DNA of 64,000 nucleotides, taken from positions 1 through 64,000 of the forward strand of contig NZ_JXTJ01000001.1 in NCBI RefSeq assembly GCF_001509835.1, in the 5' to 3' direction. The position numbers and the translations under genes were made by a program. Shown here in pieces: positions 1 to 8,527 of the stretch. A model generated the notes under the pieces. The model was not told the origin of the DNA, made no database searches, and saw nothing but the letters and a program-made list of their open reading frames with translations. The stretch is from Allobosea sp. WAO. Its GTDB lineage: Bacteria; Pseudomonadota; Alphaproteobacteria; Rhizobiales; Beijerinckiaceae. Each line of letters opens with the position of its first letter. Positions within the stretch are counted from its first letter, which is position 1.

Positions 1-574
1 ATAGGGCTTGTTCGGATTGTCTGGCACCAGCGTGTCGAGGCTGGTGTCGACCCGGTCGGGCACATCGAAGCTCGGCCATTCCGGCACGCCGGCCGTGTTG
101 TTGGCCGGCAGGAAGTCGATCAGCCGGCGCACCTGCAGCAGCGCCTCGACATCGTTCTCGAAGGAGCCGTCGGCCACGGAGGACTTCGAGGTGTGGACCC
201 TGGCGCCGCCGAGTTCCTCGGCAGTCACGGTCTCGTTGGTGACGGATGATCTTCTGGGCATGGGTCTCGGAGAGCGAGCCGCCGAAGACGGTGAAATCCT
301 TGGAGAAGACGAAGACGGTGCGGCCATTGACCGTGCCCCAGCCGGTGACGACGCCGTCGCCGGGGATCTTCTCGGCCTTGTCCATGCCGAAATCGACGGC
401 GCGGTGCTGCACGAACATGTCGAACTCCTCGAAGGAGTCCTTGTCGAGCAGGAGCTCGATGCGCTCGCGCGCGGTGAGCTTGCCTCTGCCGTGCTGCGCC
501 GAAATCCGCCGCTCGCCGCCACCGAGCCGGGCTCCCGCGCGACGGGACTCGAGCTGTTCGAGAATGTCCTTCAT
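1..574 (-). pseudogene. pccB: Propionyl-CoA carboxylase beta subunit, 5' part, with an internal frame-breaking deletion
   Basis: The start is the ATG at 574, giving [12 protein letters not shown], a typical PccB N-terminus. The frame stays PccB-like for about 109 residues, through [28 protein letters not shown] and [12 protein letters not shown]. Near 243-250 the match jumps to the family's [18 protein letters not shown] segment, which lies about 90 residues later in normal PccB, and it is now in a different frame. That second segment stays open to the window edge ([24 protein letters not shown]). The missing stretch normally holds the GGARIQEGV and GPCAGG motifs of the carboxyltransferase active site, so the product would be dead. 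PccB transfers carboxyl from biotin to propionyl-CoA in propionate, odd-chain and branched-chain catabolism. Identity is sure. Whether the deletion is biological or an assembly fault cannot be told from the sequence. Confidence 0.85.
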
Positions 575-690
575 CAAGAGCCTCCCGGGGCGCAGTCTTC
601 AAAGGTCTTGCTTCAAAGGTCCTGCCTCCGGCTTAGGCGGCGCCGGGGGCGAAGTCCATCGCGGCCTTCGCTCTGGTTATGACGCCGTCC

Positions 691-790
691 GTCATTCCGG
701 GGCAGGCCGAGAGGCCTGAGCCCGGAACCCAGAACCGGGTTCTGGGTTCCGGGCTCGCTGCTGCGCAGCGTCCCGGAAAGACGGGGGAGG
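691..790. repeat. Intergenic palindromic repeat (family B, GTCATTCCGG type)
   Basis: This lies between the start of pccB and the end of the MocR-type gene. It opens with GTCATTCCGGG. It contains a perfect 39-base palindrome at 718-756: two 19-base arms around one base, the left arm starting GAGCCCGGAACCC. Related elements occur at 54540-54638 and 63893-63940. It looks like a REP-type element; it may also fold as a terminator-like hairpin in RNA. Confidence 0.7.
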
Positions 791-815
791 CGCTCCATTC
801 AGGTCGAAGGTCGCC

Positions 816-2204
816 CTAGATGCGCGCGCCGCCGCCGATGTCGAGCAGCAGAGCGCGCAGGCTCGCGAGCGCATCGGCGAGCGCGTCGATCCGCGGGCCG
901 CCCAGGCTGAGCCGCACGCCCCAGGAGGGGGCCTGAAAATCGGCGAGGAAGGCCTCGGGAGGCGGCAGCAGGATGCCGGAGGCGGCGGCGCGCGCCGGCA
1001 GGTTTTTTGCCCGCCCCGGTGCCATCGGCAGCCAGAGATGGAAGCCGCCGCCCGATCGCGTCGCGGTCCCGGGCGGCAGGAGCTCGCGCGCCAGGGCGAC
1101 GCGGCGGCCGGCTTCCTCGCGGATCGAGCGGGTGACCGAGGCCGCCGTGCCATCGGTCAGCCAGCGCTCCATGACCAGGCAGGAGAGCAGCGGCGCGGTG
1201 GTGCAGGTCGCTGCGAGCTCGGCGAGGGCCGGTTCGAGCCATGCTTCGGGGACGAGCAGGGTGCCGATGCGCAGGCCCGGGCTCAGCACCTTCGACAGAC
1301 CCGAAACGTGCAGCGTACGTTCCGGTGCGAGGCTGGCGATCGGGATCGTGCCCGGCTCGGCCAGGGCGGCGTGGATATCGTCCTCGACGATCACCGCGTC
1401 ATGGGCGCGGCAGAGGTTCGCGATCTCGCGGCGGCGCGCCTCGCCCATCGTCGCCGTGGTCGGGTTGTGCAGGGTCGGCGTGACATAGAGCACGGCGCGC
1501 CGGCCCGCCGCGGCCTCCTGATGCAAGGCTTGTTCGAGCGCCCGCGGCACGAGGCCCTCGTCGTCGATGGCAAGCCCGGTCAGCCGCAATCCGCGCCGGC
1601 GGGCGAGGGCGATGGCACCGGGGTAGCTCAGCGCCTCGGTCAGCAATTCGGTGTCCGGCCCGCAGGTGATGGCCAGCGCGATGGCGAGCGCATGCTGGGC
1701 GCCATTGCAGATCAGCAGCCGCTCGGGCGCAGCGGGGACGCCGGTCTTCGCCAGCCAGCGCGCCAGCAAGGCGCGGTGCTCGAGGCGGCCGGCGGGCGCG
1801 GCATAGGTGCCAAAACTGTCGGCGTCGAGGCGCCTCGCGAGATCGCCGAGGCAGGAAGCGAGCAGCCGGTCGCTCAACGCTTGCGGCGGCACGTTGATAC
1901 TGAGATCGACCATCCGGCTTGTCATCTGCGAGACGCCGGCGACGAACATGCCGCGCCCTCGGACGCTGCGGACGAGGCCGCGGCGTTCGAGCTGGGCATA
2001 GGCTTTGGTCACCGTGCCGAGGCCGATGCCGAGCTGCCAGGCGAGGGGGCGATGGGCAGGCAAACGCGCGCCCGGCGGCAACGAGCCGTCGGCGATGTCA
2101 CGGGCGAGGGTCTCGACCAGCCGCGCGCCGGGAGAGCCCGCGCCAGCGGTCAGGCGAGGCGTCCAGGGTGATGCCAGCAGCATGCCGCCTCGCAATTGTG
2201 TCAC
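816..2204 (-). CDS. MocR-type transcriptional regulator (GntR HTH fused to an aminotransferase-like domain)
   Basis: The 462-residue protein has an N-terminal winged-helix GntR domain at about residues 25-95 (LPPGARLPAHRPLAWQLG, then GTVTKAYAQLERRGLV). A fold-type I aminotransferase domain follows at about 120-455, with the PLP-lysine segment HVSGLSKVLSPGLRIG and an upstream IVEDD motif. MocR proteins bind PLP or an amine ligand and usually control a nearby or divergent gene. Here the divergent gene is a LysE-type exporter 77 bases away, which suggests the target. The GTG start at 2204 lies inside a direct-repeat motif; an in-frame ATG at 2183 is an alternative. The effector is unknown. Confidence 0.85.
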   Translation of the reverse strand: MTQLRGGMLLASPWTPRLTAGAGSPGARLVETLARDIADGSLPPGARLPAHRPLAWQLGIGLGTVTKAYAQLERRGLVRSVRGRGMFVAGVSQMTSRMVDLSINVPPQALSDRLLASCLGDLARRLDADSFGTYAAPAGRLEHRALLARWLAKTGVPAAPERLLICNGAQHALAIALAITCGPDTELLTEALSYPGAIALARRRGLRLTGLAIDDEGLVPRALEQALHQEAAAGRRAVLYVTPTLHNPTTATMGEARRREIANLCRAHDAVIVEDDIHAALAEPGTIPIASLAPERTLHVSGLSKVLSPGLRIGTLLVPEAWLEPALAELAATCTTAPLLSCLVMERWLTDGTAASVTRSIREEAGRRVALARELLPPGTATRSGGGFHLWLPMAPGRAKNLPARAAASGILLPPPEAFLADFQAPSWGVRLSLGGPRIDALADALASLRALLLDIGGGARI

Positions 2205-2237
2205 GGTACACTTTTTAGACTAGGCAAGAAGTGTCAC
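2198..2237. promoter_or_regulatory. Direct-repeat operator candidate between the MocR-type gene and lysE
   Basis: The heptamer GTGTCAC occurs at 2198-2204 and again at 2231-2237. The two are 33 bases start to start, close to three helical turns. MocR-type regulators commonly bind direct repeats in the divergent intergenic region, so this is a plausible binding site. No binding data exist here. Confidence 0.4.
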
Positions 2238-2281
2238 ATGAGCAATCTCCGGCCGCGTCGCTCGCCAACGCCGGACCGGAC

Positions 2282-2878
2282 ATGACCCTGCAACTCCTGC
2301 TCGCCTTCATCGGCTATGCCTTCGTGACCTCGATCACGCCCGGGCCGAACAACACGCTCTTGCTGGCATCGGGCGCCAATCACGGCTTTCGCGCCAGCCT
2401 GCCGCTGCTGTTCGGGATCAATCTCGGCTTCTGCGGGCTCGTCCTGGCGGTCGGCCTCGGCCTGGGCGGCCTGTTCACCGCCATGCCGGCCCTGCACGAT
2501 GTCCTGCGCTATGGCGGCAGCGCCTATCTTCTCTATCTCGCCTGGAAGATCGCGCGCTCGGCGCCGCTGGAGCCCGGAGCCGAGGCGGCGCCGCCGCTCA
2601 GCTTCCCGGCTGCCGCGGCCTTCCAATGGGTCAATCCCAAGGCCTGGATCATGGCGGTCGGGGCGGTCGCGGCCTACACGCCGACCGAGGGCTACTTCCT
2701 CAACCTCGCGCTCGTCGTGATCGTCTATGCCCTGGTCAACGGACCCTGCATCGCCATCTGGGCGATCGGCGGCACGCTGCTACGCGGCCTTCTCGCCGAT
2801 CCGATGCGCCAGCGCGTCTTCAACATCGTGATGGCGCTGCTGCTCGTGGTGTCGCTCTATCCGATCCTGAAGGGTTGA
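2282..2878 (+). CDS. LysE/RhtB-family amino-acid exporter
   Basis: The protein has 198 residues counted from the ATG at 2282. This start gives the family-typical opening MTLQLLLAFIGYAFVTSITPGPNN; a GTG at 2231 in the same frame would only add a hydrophilic leader that overlaps the operator repeat. The PGPNN motif after the first membrane helix and about six hydrophobic segments mark an inner-membrane LysE/RhtB efflux protein for amino acids or related metabolites. It is divergent from the MocR-type regulator, which probably controls it. The exported substrate cannot be deduced. Confidence 0.88.
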   Translation: MTLQLLLAFIGYAFVTSITPGPNNTLLLASGANHGFRASLPLLFGINLGFCGLVLAVGLGLGGLFTAMPALHDVLRYGGSAYLLYLAWKIARSAPLEPGAEAAPPLSFPAAAAFQWVNPKAWIMAVGAVAAYTPTEGYFLNLALVVIVYALVNGPCIAIWAIGGTLLRGLLADPMRQRVFNIVMALLLVVSLYPILKG

Positions 2879-2917
2879 AGGGGCGGACGATGCTGCGCTC
2901 GGCGCGCGCTGCCCGGA

Positions 2918-3307
2918 TCAGCCGCTCGGCTTGCTCGGATCGCCGAGCTCGCGATTGAGCGCGACCGCGGCGCGTGCGAGTTCGGCGGCGATGGCCGGAT
3001 CGACCACATCGCCCTCGCGCAGGATCATGGTGGCGAGTTCGAACTTGCCACCCGGCTTCAGGCGCGGCTCGATATGGCGCAGGCGCTTGCCGCGCCAGAA
3101 GCCGAAGAGCACGCGCGTGGCTTCGGCGCGGATCAGAAGCACGGGGCCGTTCGCGAAATAGACCAGATGCGTCCATTTGATCCGCTCGTCGAGCGGAGCG
3201 GCGGTCGTCACCGCCTTGCGCAGAGCCTCGACCGTCGCGAGGCGCCAGCCATCGAGCTGGGCGAGATACTCGGCCGGGTTGTCTGCCTTTGGCGCGCCCG
3301 GCTGCAT
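2918..3307 (-). CDS. DUF1801 domain protein
   Basis: The 129-residue soluble protein matches the DUF1801 (YdhG-like) pattern: an N-terminal ALRKAVTTAAP helix, a central ERIKWTHLVYF segment, and LLIRAEATRVLFGFWRGKRL. The molecular function of the family is not established. It starts 34 bases after lysE stops on the other strand. Its own stop-to-start arrangement with the ATP12 gene (the two are 5 bases apart, same strand) suggests co-transcription, with this gene upstream on the complementary strand. Confidence 0.75.
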   Translation of the reverse strand: MQPGAPKADNPAEYLAQLDGWRLATVEALRKAVTTAAPLDERIKWTHLVYFANGPVLLIRAEATRVLFGFWRGKRLRHIEPRLKPGGKFELATMILREGDVVDPAIAAELARAAVALNRELGDPSKPSG

Positions 3308-3312
3308 CGGCT

Positions 3313-4113
3313 CTAGCCCTGCATCAGCAGCAGCACGGCGGCGTCGTATTCCTTGCGCCGCAGCACCCGCCGCTCGGCCGCTTCCTCGTCCTGGCCCCAG
3401 ATCCCGATCTGGTAGTCCTCGTCGAGATGGGCGGCGGCCCAGGCGGCTTCGGCATCGATCAGGCCTTCGGCGAGGGCGAGCGTCAGGATGGTCGAGCCGG
3501 TCAGGGTCATGACGTTGTGGGCGCCGGCGAGGGCGACGGGAGAGGGGATCGCCGCGACGCGTTTTCCTACCGCGTCGAGCACGGTCTGCGGCTGCTCGGC
3601 GAAGACCACGCCCTGCGCCATGACGAAACGGCCGCCGATGCGCTCTTCAAGCGCAGCGATCAGCGGGTTCCAGATCTGGTCCTGGCGCTCCACCAGTTCG
3701 TGCGGCTCGCCGGCGCGGTAGCAGAGCGCATCGCTGCCGGCATAGCGGACGATCTCGGCGCGGACGGCCTCGTGCTGGTCGGCGACGCCGTCGAGCGCGG
3801 AGTTGACCAGCCGGGTCATCGGCATCCTTGCCGGGTCGATCTCTCCCTCCTGCGCCTGCCATTCTGCGGCGAGCGCCTGCGCGACCGCGCGCGAGGCGAC
3901 CGCCAGCGGCTTGCGGGCCGGCGTGCGGGCGGTGCGGCCGTCGAGGGCGACATGGAAGAGGCCGTCGTGCTCCAGTGCCTCCGCCTTCTCGTAGAAGCGC
4001 TTCGGCAAGGGGTTGCGCATCGCCTGCTGCGCGGCGGCGACGGGGTCGGGCTGGCGCTGGCCGGGGGAGCCGAAGCGCGCGAGGAAATCATCGGTCGACA
4101 TGGCAGCGTCCAT
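3313..4113 (-). CDS. ATP12-family F1-ATPase assembly chaperone
   Basis: The protein has about 266 residues. It carries the ATP12 features PKRFYEKAEAL, VALDGRTARTPARKPLAV, LAAEWQAQ and a C-terminal LAEGLIDAEAAWAAAHLDEDYQ segment. In mitochondria ATP12 chaperones the F1 alpha subunit. Alphaproteobacteria carry homologues presumed to do the same in the cytoplasm. I take the start as MDAAMSTDDF at 4113; MSTDDF at 4101 is equally possible. A much longer open frame extends upstream to 4674 but is non-homologous and runs through the YjhX gene. Confidence 0.9.
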   Translation of the reverse strand: MDAAMSTDDFLARFGSPGQRQPDPVAAAQQAMRNPLPKRFYEKAEALEHDGLFHVALDGRTARTPARKPLAVASRAVAQALAAEWQAQEGEIDPARMPMTRLVNSALDGVADQHEAVRAEIVRYAGSDALCYRAGEPHELVERQDQIWNPLIAALEERIGGRFVMAQGVVFAEQPQTVLDAVGKRVAAIPSPVALAGAHNVMTLTGSTILTLALAEGLIDAEAAWAAAHLDEDYQIGIWGQDEEAAERRVLRRKEYDAAVLLLMQG

Positions 4114-4275
4114 AGCGCATCCGCGACCCCGCGCGAAACGACTTCGTGCCCGTGCCCGCGTGCTGCCGGCGTTGACCCTTGCGGAGCCGGGGGCTAAACG
4201 CCTTCTCCCCGGACGCGAGCTGCGTCCGCGAAACATGCGAGAGGGCATCGTGTTGGAGAGTGCGGGAACCCGGTG

Positions 4276-4297
4276 AGGTTTCGCTGAGGCGAAACCT
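4276..4297. repeat. Short perfect hairpin in the 4114-4383 intergenic region
   Basis: The arms AGGTTTCGC and GCGAAACCT enclose the loop TGAG. It lies in the 270-base gap between the divergent ATP12 gene and yjhX, which otherwise shows nothing I can name. No T tract follows on either strand, so a terminator role is unlikely. Confidence 0.5.
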
Positions 4298-4383
4298 GAT
4301 CCAGCGCCGGGTGAAAGATCCAGACCACAGGGTCGGCTTTCGCCGAGGCGCTTGTCATGGTTCCATGCACAGGCTCTATCATC

Positions 4384-4641
4384 ATGAACGTTTCTCGGGA
4401 CGAGCAGCGCGTGCTGCACGTGCTGGCCCGTGGCGGACAGATCCGCCATCTTCGCGGCGACAATGGCCGCATTCACCACATCGATTGCTTCACTCACGAA
4501 GGCTATCTCCTGAGTGATTGCACGCTCGCCATCTTCGCCGGCCTCAAGCGAAAGCGACTGATCGAGTCGCGGCAGGGCGCGCCCTACCGCATTTCGCGGC
4601 AAGGGCGGCTCGCGGTCCGCTCGCAGGCCGATAATCGGTGA
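4384..4641 (+). CDS. YjhX-family protein (UPF0386), toxin-like, without a recognisable antitoxin partner
   Basis: The 85-residue product, from the ATG at 4384, starts MNVSRDEQRVLHVLARGG. It matches E. coli YjhX along its whole length, including GYLLSDCTLAIFAGLK and the terminal QADNR. YjhX is described as the toxin of a YjhX-YjhQ pair, YjhQ being a GNAT acetyltransferase. No GNAT gene adjoins it; its neighbours are the ATP12 gene and a chemoreceptor on the other strand. In-frame ATGs at 4357 would add nine residues not seen in the family. No strong ribosome binding site is evident. Confidence 0.85.
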   Translation: MNVSRDEQRVLHVLARGGQIRHLRGDNGRIHHIDCFTHEGYLLSDCTLAIFAGLKRKRLIESRQGAPYRISRQGRLAVRSQADNR

Positions 4642-4707
4642 CGACGGGCGGGAGGGCGTAGGCCCTCCCGCCACTCCGTCGCGATGAAAGTTGCCAGGAC
4701 CGGCGCT

Positions 4708-6168
4708 TCAGGCCGCCTGGCGGATGCGCTGCAGGAAGGTGCGGACCTGGCTGTCGAGCTGCGCCGCCTGCGCAGCGAGCTTCTCTGCAGCCTCGGAAAC
4801 GCTGCCGGCGGCGGAGCCCGTCTCGTTGGCGATGCCCATGACGCGGCGGATCGTGTCCGAGGCGATCTCGGCGTCCCGGGCCGTGCTGCCGATATTCTCG
4901 GCGATGCCGGCGGTCGCCTGGTCCTGCTGGGCGATGGCGGCGGCGACCGAAGCCGAGACGTCGTTCAGCGAATTGATCGAGCCGCCCATCACCTCGATCG
5001 CGCGCACGGCCTCGGAGCCGGATGCGTGGATGGCGGCGATCCGCTTCTGGATGTCGGCCGTGGCCTGCGAGGTCTGGCTGGCGAGCGCCTTGACCTCCTG
5101 CGCCACCACCGCGAAGCCCTGTCCCTGCACGCCGAAGCGGGCCGCCTCGATCGAGGCGTTGAGGGCCAGAAGATTGGTGCGCTCGGCAATGGTCGAGATC
5201 AGCTGGACGATCTGGCCGATATCCTCCGCCTTCAGCGAGAGATGGTGGACGGTGCTCAGCACGTTGTGGGCGCTGTTCGTCGTGAACTCGACGACCCGGC
5301 TCGTGGCGCCGACCTGCTCGCGGATCTCGCCGATCGCGCTGGCGAGCCCGCTGGTGGCGATTGTCGCGGCGGTGACGGCCGAGGAGGCATGGTCGGAAGA
5401 GGCGGCCGCGGCGTGCGCGCCTTCCTGGACCCGGCGCGCGCCTTCCGACATCTGGGAGGCGGCCATGCGCAGCGGCTCGACCGAGGCGAAGACCTCGCCG
5501 GCGATGCCGGCCACCTCGACTTCGAGATCGTCGGCGATCTCCAATACCAGGGCCTGCCGTTCGAGAGCCGCCTGCAGCGTCGTCCGGGCAAGATCGCGCT
5601 CGGCCTGTTCGGCGACGCGGCGCGCCGCATTCGCGCGCTCGCTTTCCGCTTCCGCGTTGATGAAGGCGGCGCGCAGCGTGATCACGATCCAGATCAGCGC
5701 GCCGTTCTGCGCGACCACGATCACCGCATGGAGCAGCACGCGGCGGCCGTCACTGCCGCCGGGAAAGACGCCTTCCGGATAGATCAGGTTCAGGCCGGCG
5801 TGATGCACCGCGATGGCGACCGCCGTGGTGACGAAGATCCGCCAGTCGAGCCATCCGGCGGCGATCGCGAGCGCGGCGAAGAAGGCCATATGGATATCGG
5901 GCTGATAGGGATGGCCCGCGGTGACGTAGACCAAGAGCATGACCTGGCCGACCAGCGCCAGCGAACTGAACTGGCGGGTCACCCAGTCAGGCCCGCGCAA
6001 TCGCCAGAGAATTGTCGGGATTGCTGCGAGAACGAGCGAGCCGAGTGTGAGATTCGAGCCCGGCAGGCCGAAGGCCTGGACGCAGGCCGCGATCAGCAAA
6101 AATTGGAGCCAGAGGAGGGTGGTGAGCAGATAGCCGAAGCGCCGGCGGAACTGTTCGACCAGATTCAT
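4708..6168 (-). CDS. Methyl-accepting chemotaxis protein with a polytopic membrane sensor
   Basis: The protein has 486 residues. Roughly residues 10-165 form about six hydrophobic helices with a histidine-rich region ([29 protein letters not shown]). This takes the place of the usual periplasmic ligand domain and could hold a metal or heme. A coiled-coil signalling region follows, with the hairpin tip [18 protein letters not shown]. The tip reads [11 protein letters not shown] where most chemoreceptors have AARAGEQGRGF, a notable change near the CheA/CheW contact. The ATG at 6168 overlaps the stop of the preceding small gene (ATGA), so the two are probably co-translated. No che genes are in the window. 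Confidence 0.9.
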   Translation of the reverse strand: MNLVEQFRRRFGYLLTTLLWLQFLLIAACVQAFGLPGSNLTLGSLVLAAIPTILWRLRGPDWVTRQFSSLALVGQVMLLVYVTAGHPYQPDIHMAFFAALAIAAGWLDWRIFVTTAVAIAVHHAGLNLIYPEGVFPGGSDGRRVLLHAVIVVAQNGALIWIVITLRAAFINAEAESERANAARRVAEQAERDLARTTLQAALERQALVLEIADDLEVEVAGIAGEVFASVEPLRMAASQMSEGARRVQEGAHAAAASSDHASSAVTAATIATSGLASAIGEIREQVGATSRVVEFTTNSAHNVLSTVHHLSLKAEDIGQIVQLISTIAERTNLLALNASIEAARFGVQGQGFAVVAQEVKALASQTSQATADIQKRIAAIHASGSEAVRAIEVMGGSINSLNDVSASVAAAIAQQDQATAGIAENIGSTARDAEIASDTIRRVMGIANETGSAAGSVSEAAEKLAAQAAQLDSQVRTFLQRIRQAA

Positions 6169-6485
6169 CGGCTGCTCCCGGAGACGAAGCGGATATCCAT
6201 GCAGAGCTTGGCCAGGCTGGCATCGAGCACGAGCCAGGCGCCGGCGGCATAGAGCTTGCCGGCATAGTCCATCGTCTCGGCCGTGCTGACCGCGATCGGC
6301 CGGCTGGAACTCAGTGCCAGGATGGCGCCGCCGGAGGCGGCGATTGCGGCGATCATCGCGGCCTCGCCGGAGCCGGGCGGAAACAGGGCCACCACAGGAC
6401 GGCCTTGGACCGGCTGGCCGGCCAGGAGCAGGAGCGCCAGCGCCATCAGCGGACCGACGATGAGACCGAAGAGCAGTTCGCGCAT
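6165..6485 (-). CDS. Small hydrophobic protein coupled to the chemoreceptor
   Basis: The 106-residue protein starts at the ATG at 6485 ([19 protein letters not shown]); a second ATG at 6497 adds four residues. There is an N-terminal membrane segment at residues 3-22. A central Gly/Ala-rich stretch ([17 protein letters not shown]) and a third hydrophobic stretch near [13 protein letters not shown] follow. Its stop overlaps the chemoreceptor start by four bases, which implies translational coupling and a shared role in sensing. I do not recognise the family. Confidence 0.65.
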   Translation of the reverse strand: MRELLFGLIVGPLMALALLLLAGQPVQGRPVVALFPPGSGEAAMIAAIAASGGAILALSSSRPIAVSTAETMDYAGKLYAAGAWLVLDASLAKLCMDIRFVSGSSR

Positions 6486-6695
6486 CGTGCCCCCCAAAAC
6501 CGGTGAGCTGGCGCCGGCAGACGCCGCGGGCCGAGGGGCGTGTTTCGCTCCCCAAGACCGTTCTAAAATTTAAGCCCGAATGGTTGCGCAATCCTTGCGG
6601 CGTCGGAGGCGCGCCCGGCATTCAGGCCGCTATGACGTCATTGACACGCGGATGTGAACGGCGGCGGGCATTCGCGCTCTCCGGCCCGGCGCGTT

Positions 6696-6720
6696 GGAAC
6701 TTCGCGCTCGCCGGAGCGTC
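6696..6720 (+). promoter_or_regulatory. EcfG-type general stress promoter candidate
   Basis: GGAAC at 6696-6700 and CGTC at 6717-6720 are separated by 16 bases. This matches the alphaproteobacterial sigma-EcfG pattern (GGAAC, N16-17, CGTT) with one change. It would place transcription start near 6727, about 125 bases before the LTXXQ gene. The remaining 6486-6851 gap shows no gene I can support. Confidence 0.45.
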
Positions 6721-6851
6721 CTTCGGACATTACGATCTTGTCATCATCGCGCCATCGCGGCGTGAGGAGGGCTCGCTCAGGCTGCACTCATCGTCTGCCG
6801 GCTTCGAGACCCGAGACAGCGAACCGTATGTGAACGAACGGAGAGCTTTTC

Positions 6852-7517
6852 ATGAAACGCATCGCCCTTATCGCCGTCTCCGGTGCCGCCATTCTGGCGA
6901 CCGGTCTGGCGGTCGCGCAGCCGCAGCCGATCCCGCCTGCGCCGGGCAGCCAGCAGTCGCAGCAGCGCGTCGGCGCCGAAGGCGAGCGTGCCGAACGCGG
7001 CGAGCGCGGGGACCGCCGCGAGGAATGGCGCCAACGCCAGGCCGAGCGCGCCGCGGCGCGGCTCAATGAGCGGCTCGCCAAGCTGCGTACCGACCTCAAG
7101 CTGAAGCCCGAGCAGGTTGCGGCCTTCGAGAAGGTCGAGGCGCTGCTCAAGCGCAATGCCGAGCAGCGCCGCGAGCGCATGGGGCAGATGCGCGAGCAGC
7201 GCGAGCTCTATCGCGACGCCGACATCATGGAGCGGCTCGACATGATGGCGACCCGCCAGGGCGAGCGCGCCGCGCGCTCCAAGGAAATGGCCGATGCCGT
7301 GCGCCCGCTCTGGACCACGCTCTCCGACGAGCAGAAGACCGTGGCGCGCCGCGCCGTGCGCGAGGTGATGGCGGACAGCCGCGGCCGGATGATGGAGATG
7401 CATCGGCGCATGCGCGACCGTGACGACGATCGGCGCGACGACGATCGCGGCTCGCGCCGCTGGCGCGATCGCGGCCATGATCACGACCGGGACCGCGACG
7501 ACGGCGATCGCTTCTGA
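6852..7517 (+). CDS. Exported LTXXQ/Spy-like protein
   Basis: The 221-residue protein has a signal peptide (MKRIALIAVSGAAILATG, cleavage near AVAQ). A highly charged helical region follows, with two LTXXQ-like motifs: LKPEQ at about residue 80 and LSDEQ at about 157. The tail is rich in Arg and Asp (repeats of DRD and DDR) with a few His. Proteins of the Spy/CpxP/LTXXQ group act in the periplasm in envelope-stress protection or metal response. A good ribosome binding site (CGGAGAG) precedes the ATG. A hairpin terminator follows at 7556. Confidence 0.78.
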   Translation: MKRIALIAVSGAAILATGLAVAQPQPIPPAPGSQQSQQRVGAEGERAERGERGDRREEWRQRQAERAAARLNERLAKLRTDLKLKPEQVAAFEKVEALLKRNAEQRRERMGQMREQRELYRDADIMERLDMMATRQGERAARSKEMADAVRPLWTTLSDEQKTVARRAVREVMADSRGRMMEMHRRMRDRDDDRRDDDRGSRRWRDRGHDHDRDRDDGDRF

Positions 7518-7555
7518 GGTTCGCCTGCGGCACAGCCGACAGCACTGAGATTTCG

Positions 7556-7583
7556 ACGGCCGGGCCAATGCCCGGCCGTTTTC
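7556..7583 (+). terminator. Intrinsic terminator after the LTXXQ gene
   Basis: The perfect stem ACGGCCGGGC / GCCCGGCCGT with loop CAAT is followed by TTTTC. It ends the LTXXQ transcript before the MgtC-like gene. Confidence 0.85.
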
Positions 7584-7638
7584 ATTGTTCCGTCACGTTG
7601 CGCCAGTTATAGCCGGCTCGCTTGGCGGGAGCAGACGG

Positions 7639-8355
7639 TTGCGCTTCGTTCAGACCTTCGAACTCTATCCCTTCCTCGATTCCGTCGTCAGCCTCGCGGC
7701 GGCCTTCATCCTCGGCTCGCTGATCGGGGCCGAGCGCCAGTACCGCCAGCGCACGGCGGGCCTGCGCACGACAGTCCTGGTTGCGGTCGGTGCCGCCGCC
7801 TTCGTCGATCTCGCCATGCGGATGTCGGGCGCGCATGAGGCGGTCCGCGTCGTCTCCTATGTGGTCTCCGGCATCGGCTTTCTGGGTGCCGGCGTGATCA
7901 TGAAGGAGGGCATGAATGTCCGCGGCCTCAACACCGCCGCGACCTTGTGGTGCGCGGCGGCGGTCGGGGCCTGCACCGGGGCGGACATGCTGGCGGAGGG
8001 CGTGCTGGTCACCATCTTCGTGCTGGCCGGCAACACCCTGCTGCGGCCGCTGGTCAACGCGATCAACCGAATCCCGATCAACGAGCGCGCATCGGAAGCG
8101 ACCTACGAGGTCGTGCTGACGACCAACGAGGTCTCGCTGCCGGCGGTACGCGAGGCGCTGGTCGAGCATCTCGAGGCGGCGAAATATCCGACCCGCGACG
8201 TCAAGACGGTGGAACGCGGCGAGGGGGCTGTCGAGATCGTCGCGGTCCTGATCAGCACCGCCGTCGAGCGCAAGGAACTCGACCAGGTCGTCGAGCGGCT
8301 CGAGCGGGTGCCCGGCGTCAAGCACGCGACCTGGGAGAGCAGCACGGCCGACTGA
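7639..8355 (+). CDS. MgtC/SapB-family membrane protein
   Basis: The protein has 238 residues. The N-terminal part carries the MgtC/SapB signature: LAAAFILGSLIGAERQYRQRTAGLRTTVLV, a VSGIGFLGAGVIMK helix and GLNTAATLW. The C-terminal about 85 residues form a soluble ACT-like domain, as in longer MgtC proteins. MgtC-type proteins sit in the inner membrane and are linked to low-magnesium growth and, in pathogens, ATP synthase regulation. I choose the TTG at 7639, preceded by GGCGGGAGCAG, because no ATG lies upstream of the first helix. The frame is open from 7585 with another TTG, which would overlap the terminator. Confidence 0.87.
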   Translation: MRFVQTFELYPFLDSVVSLAAAFILGSLIGAERQYRQRTAGLRTTVLVAVGAAAFVDLAMRMSGAHEAVRVVSYVVSGIGFLGAGVIMKEGMNVRGLNTAATLWCAAAVGACTGADMLAEGVLVTIFVLAGNTLLRPLVNAINRIPINERASEATYEVVLTTNEVSLPAVREALVEHLEAAKYPTRDVKTVERGEGAVEIVAVLISTAVERKELDQVVERLERVPGVKHATWESSTAD

Positions 8356-8527
8356 GCGGTCCGTCGCAATCTACCCTTGCGTCACTGGCCCGGGCCGCTA
8401 CGGATGGGTCAGCCGAGCAGATCGGCTGGACATTGGGAAGACGGCCGATCCGCGCATCGCAGGCGCAGATGCCGGGCCGCCGCTTCGCCTGGCCTGTGCC
8501 GGACGGACCAAGGAAGAGGAGATCGCC

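Noticed and set aside
4114..4674. Upstream extension of the ATP12 open frame
   Set aside because: The added 187 residues have no ATP12 homology and run antisense through yjhX; the family start is at 4101-4113.
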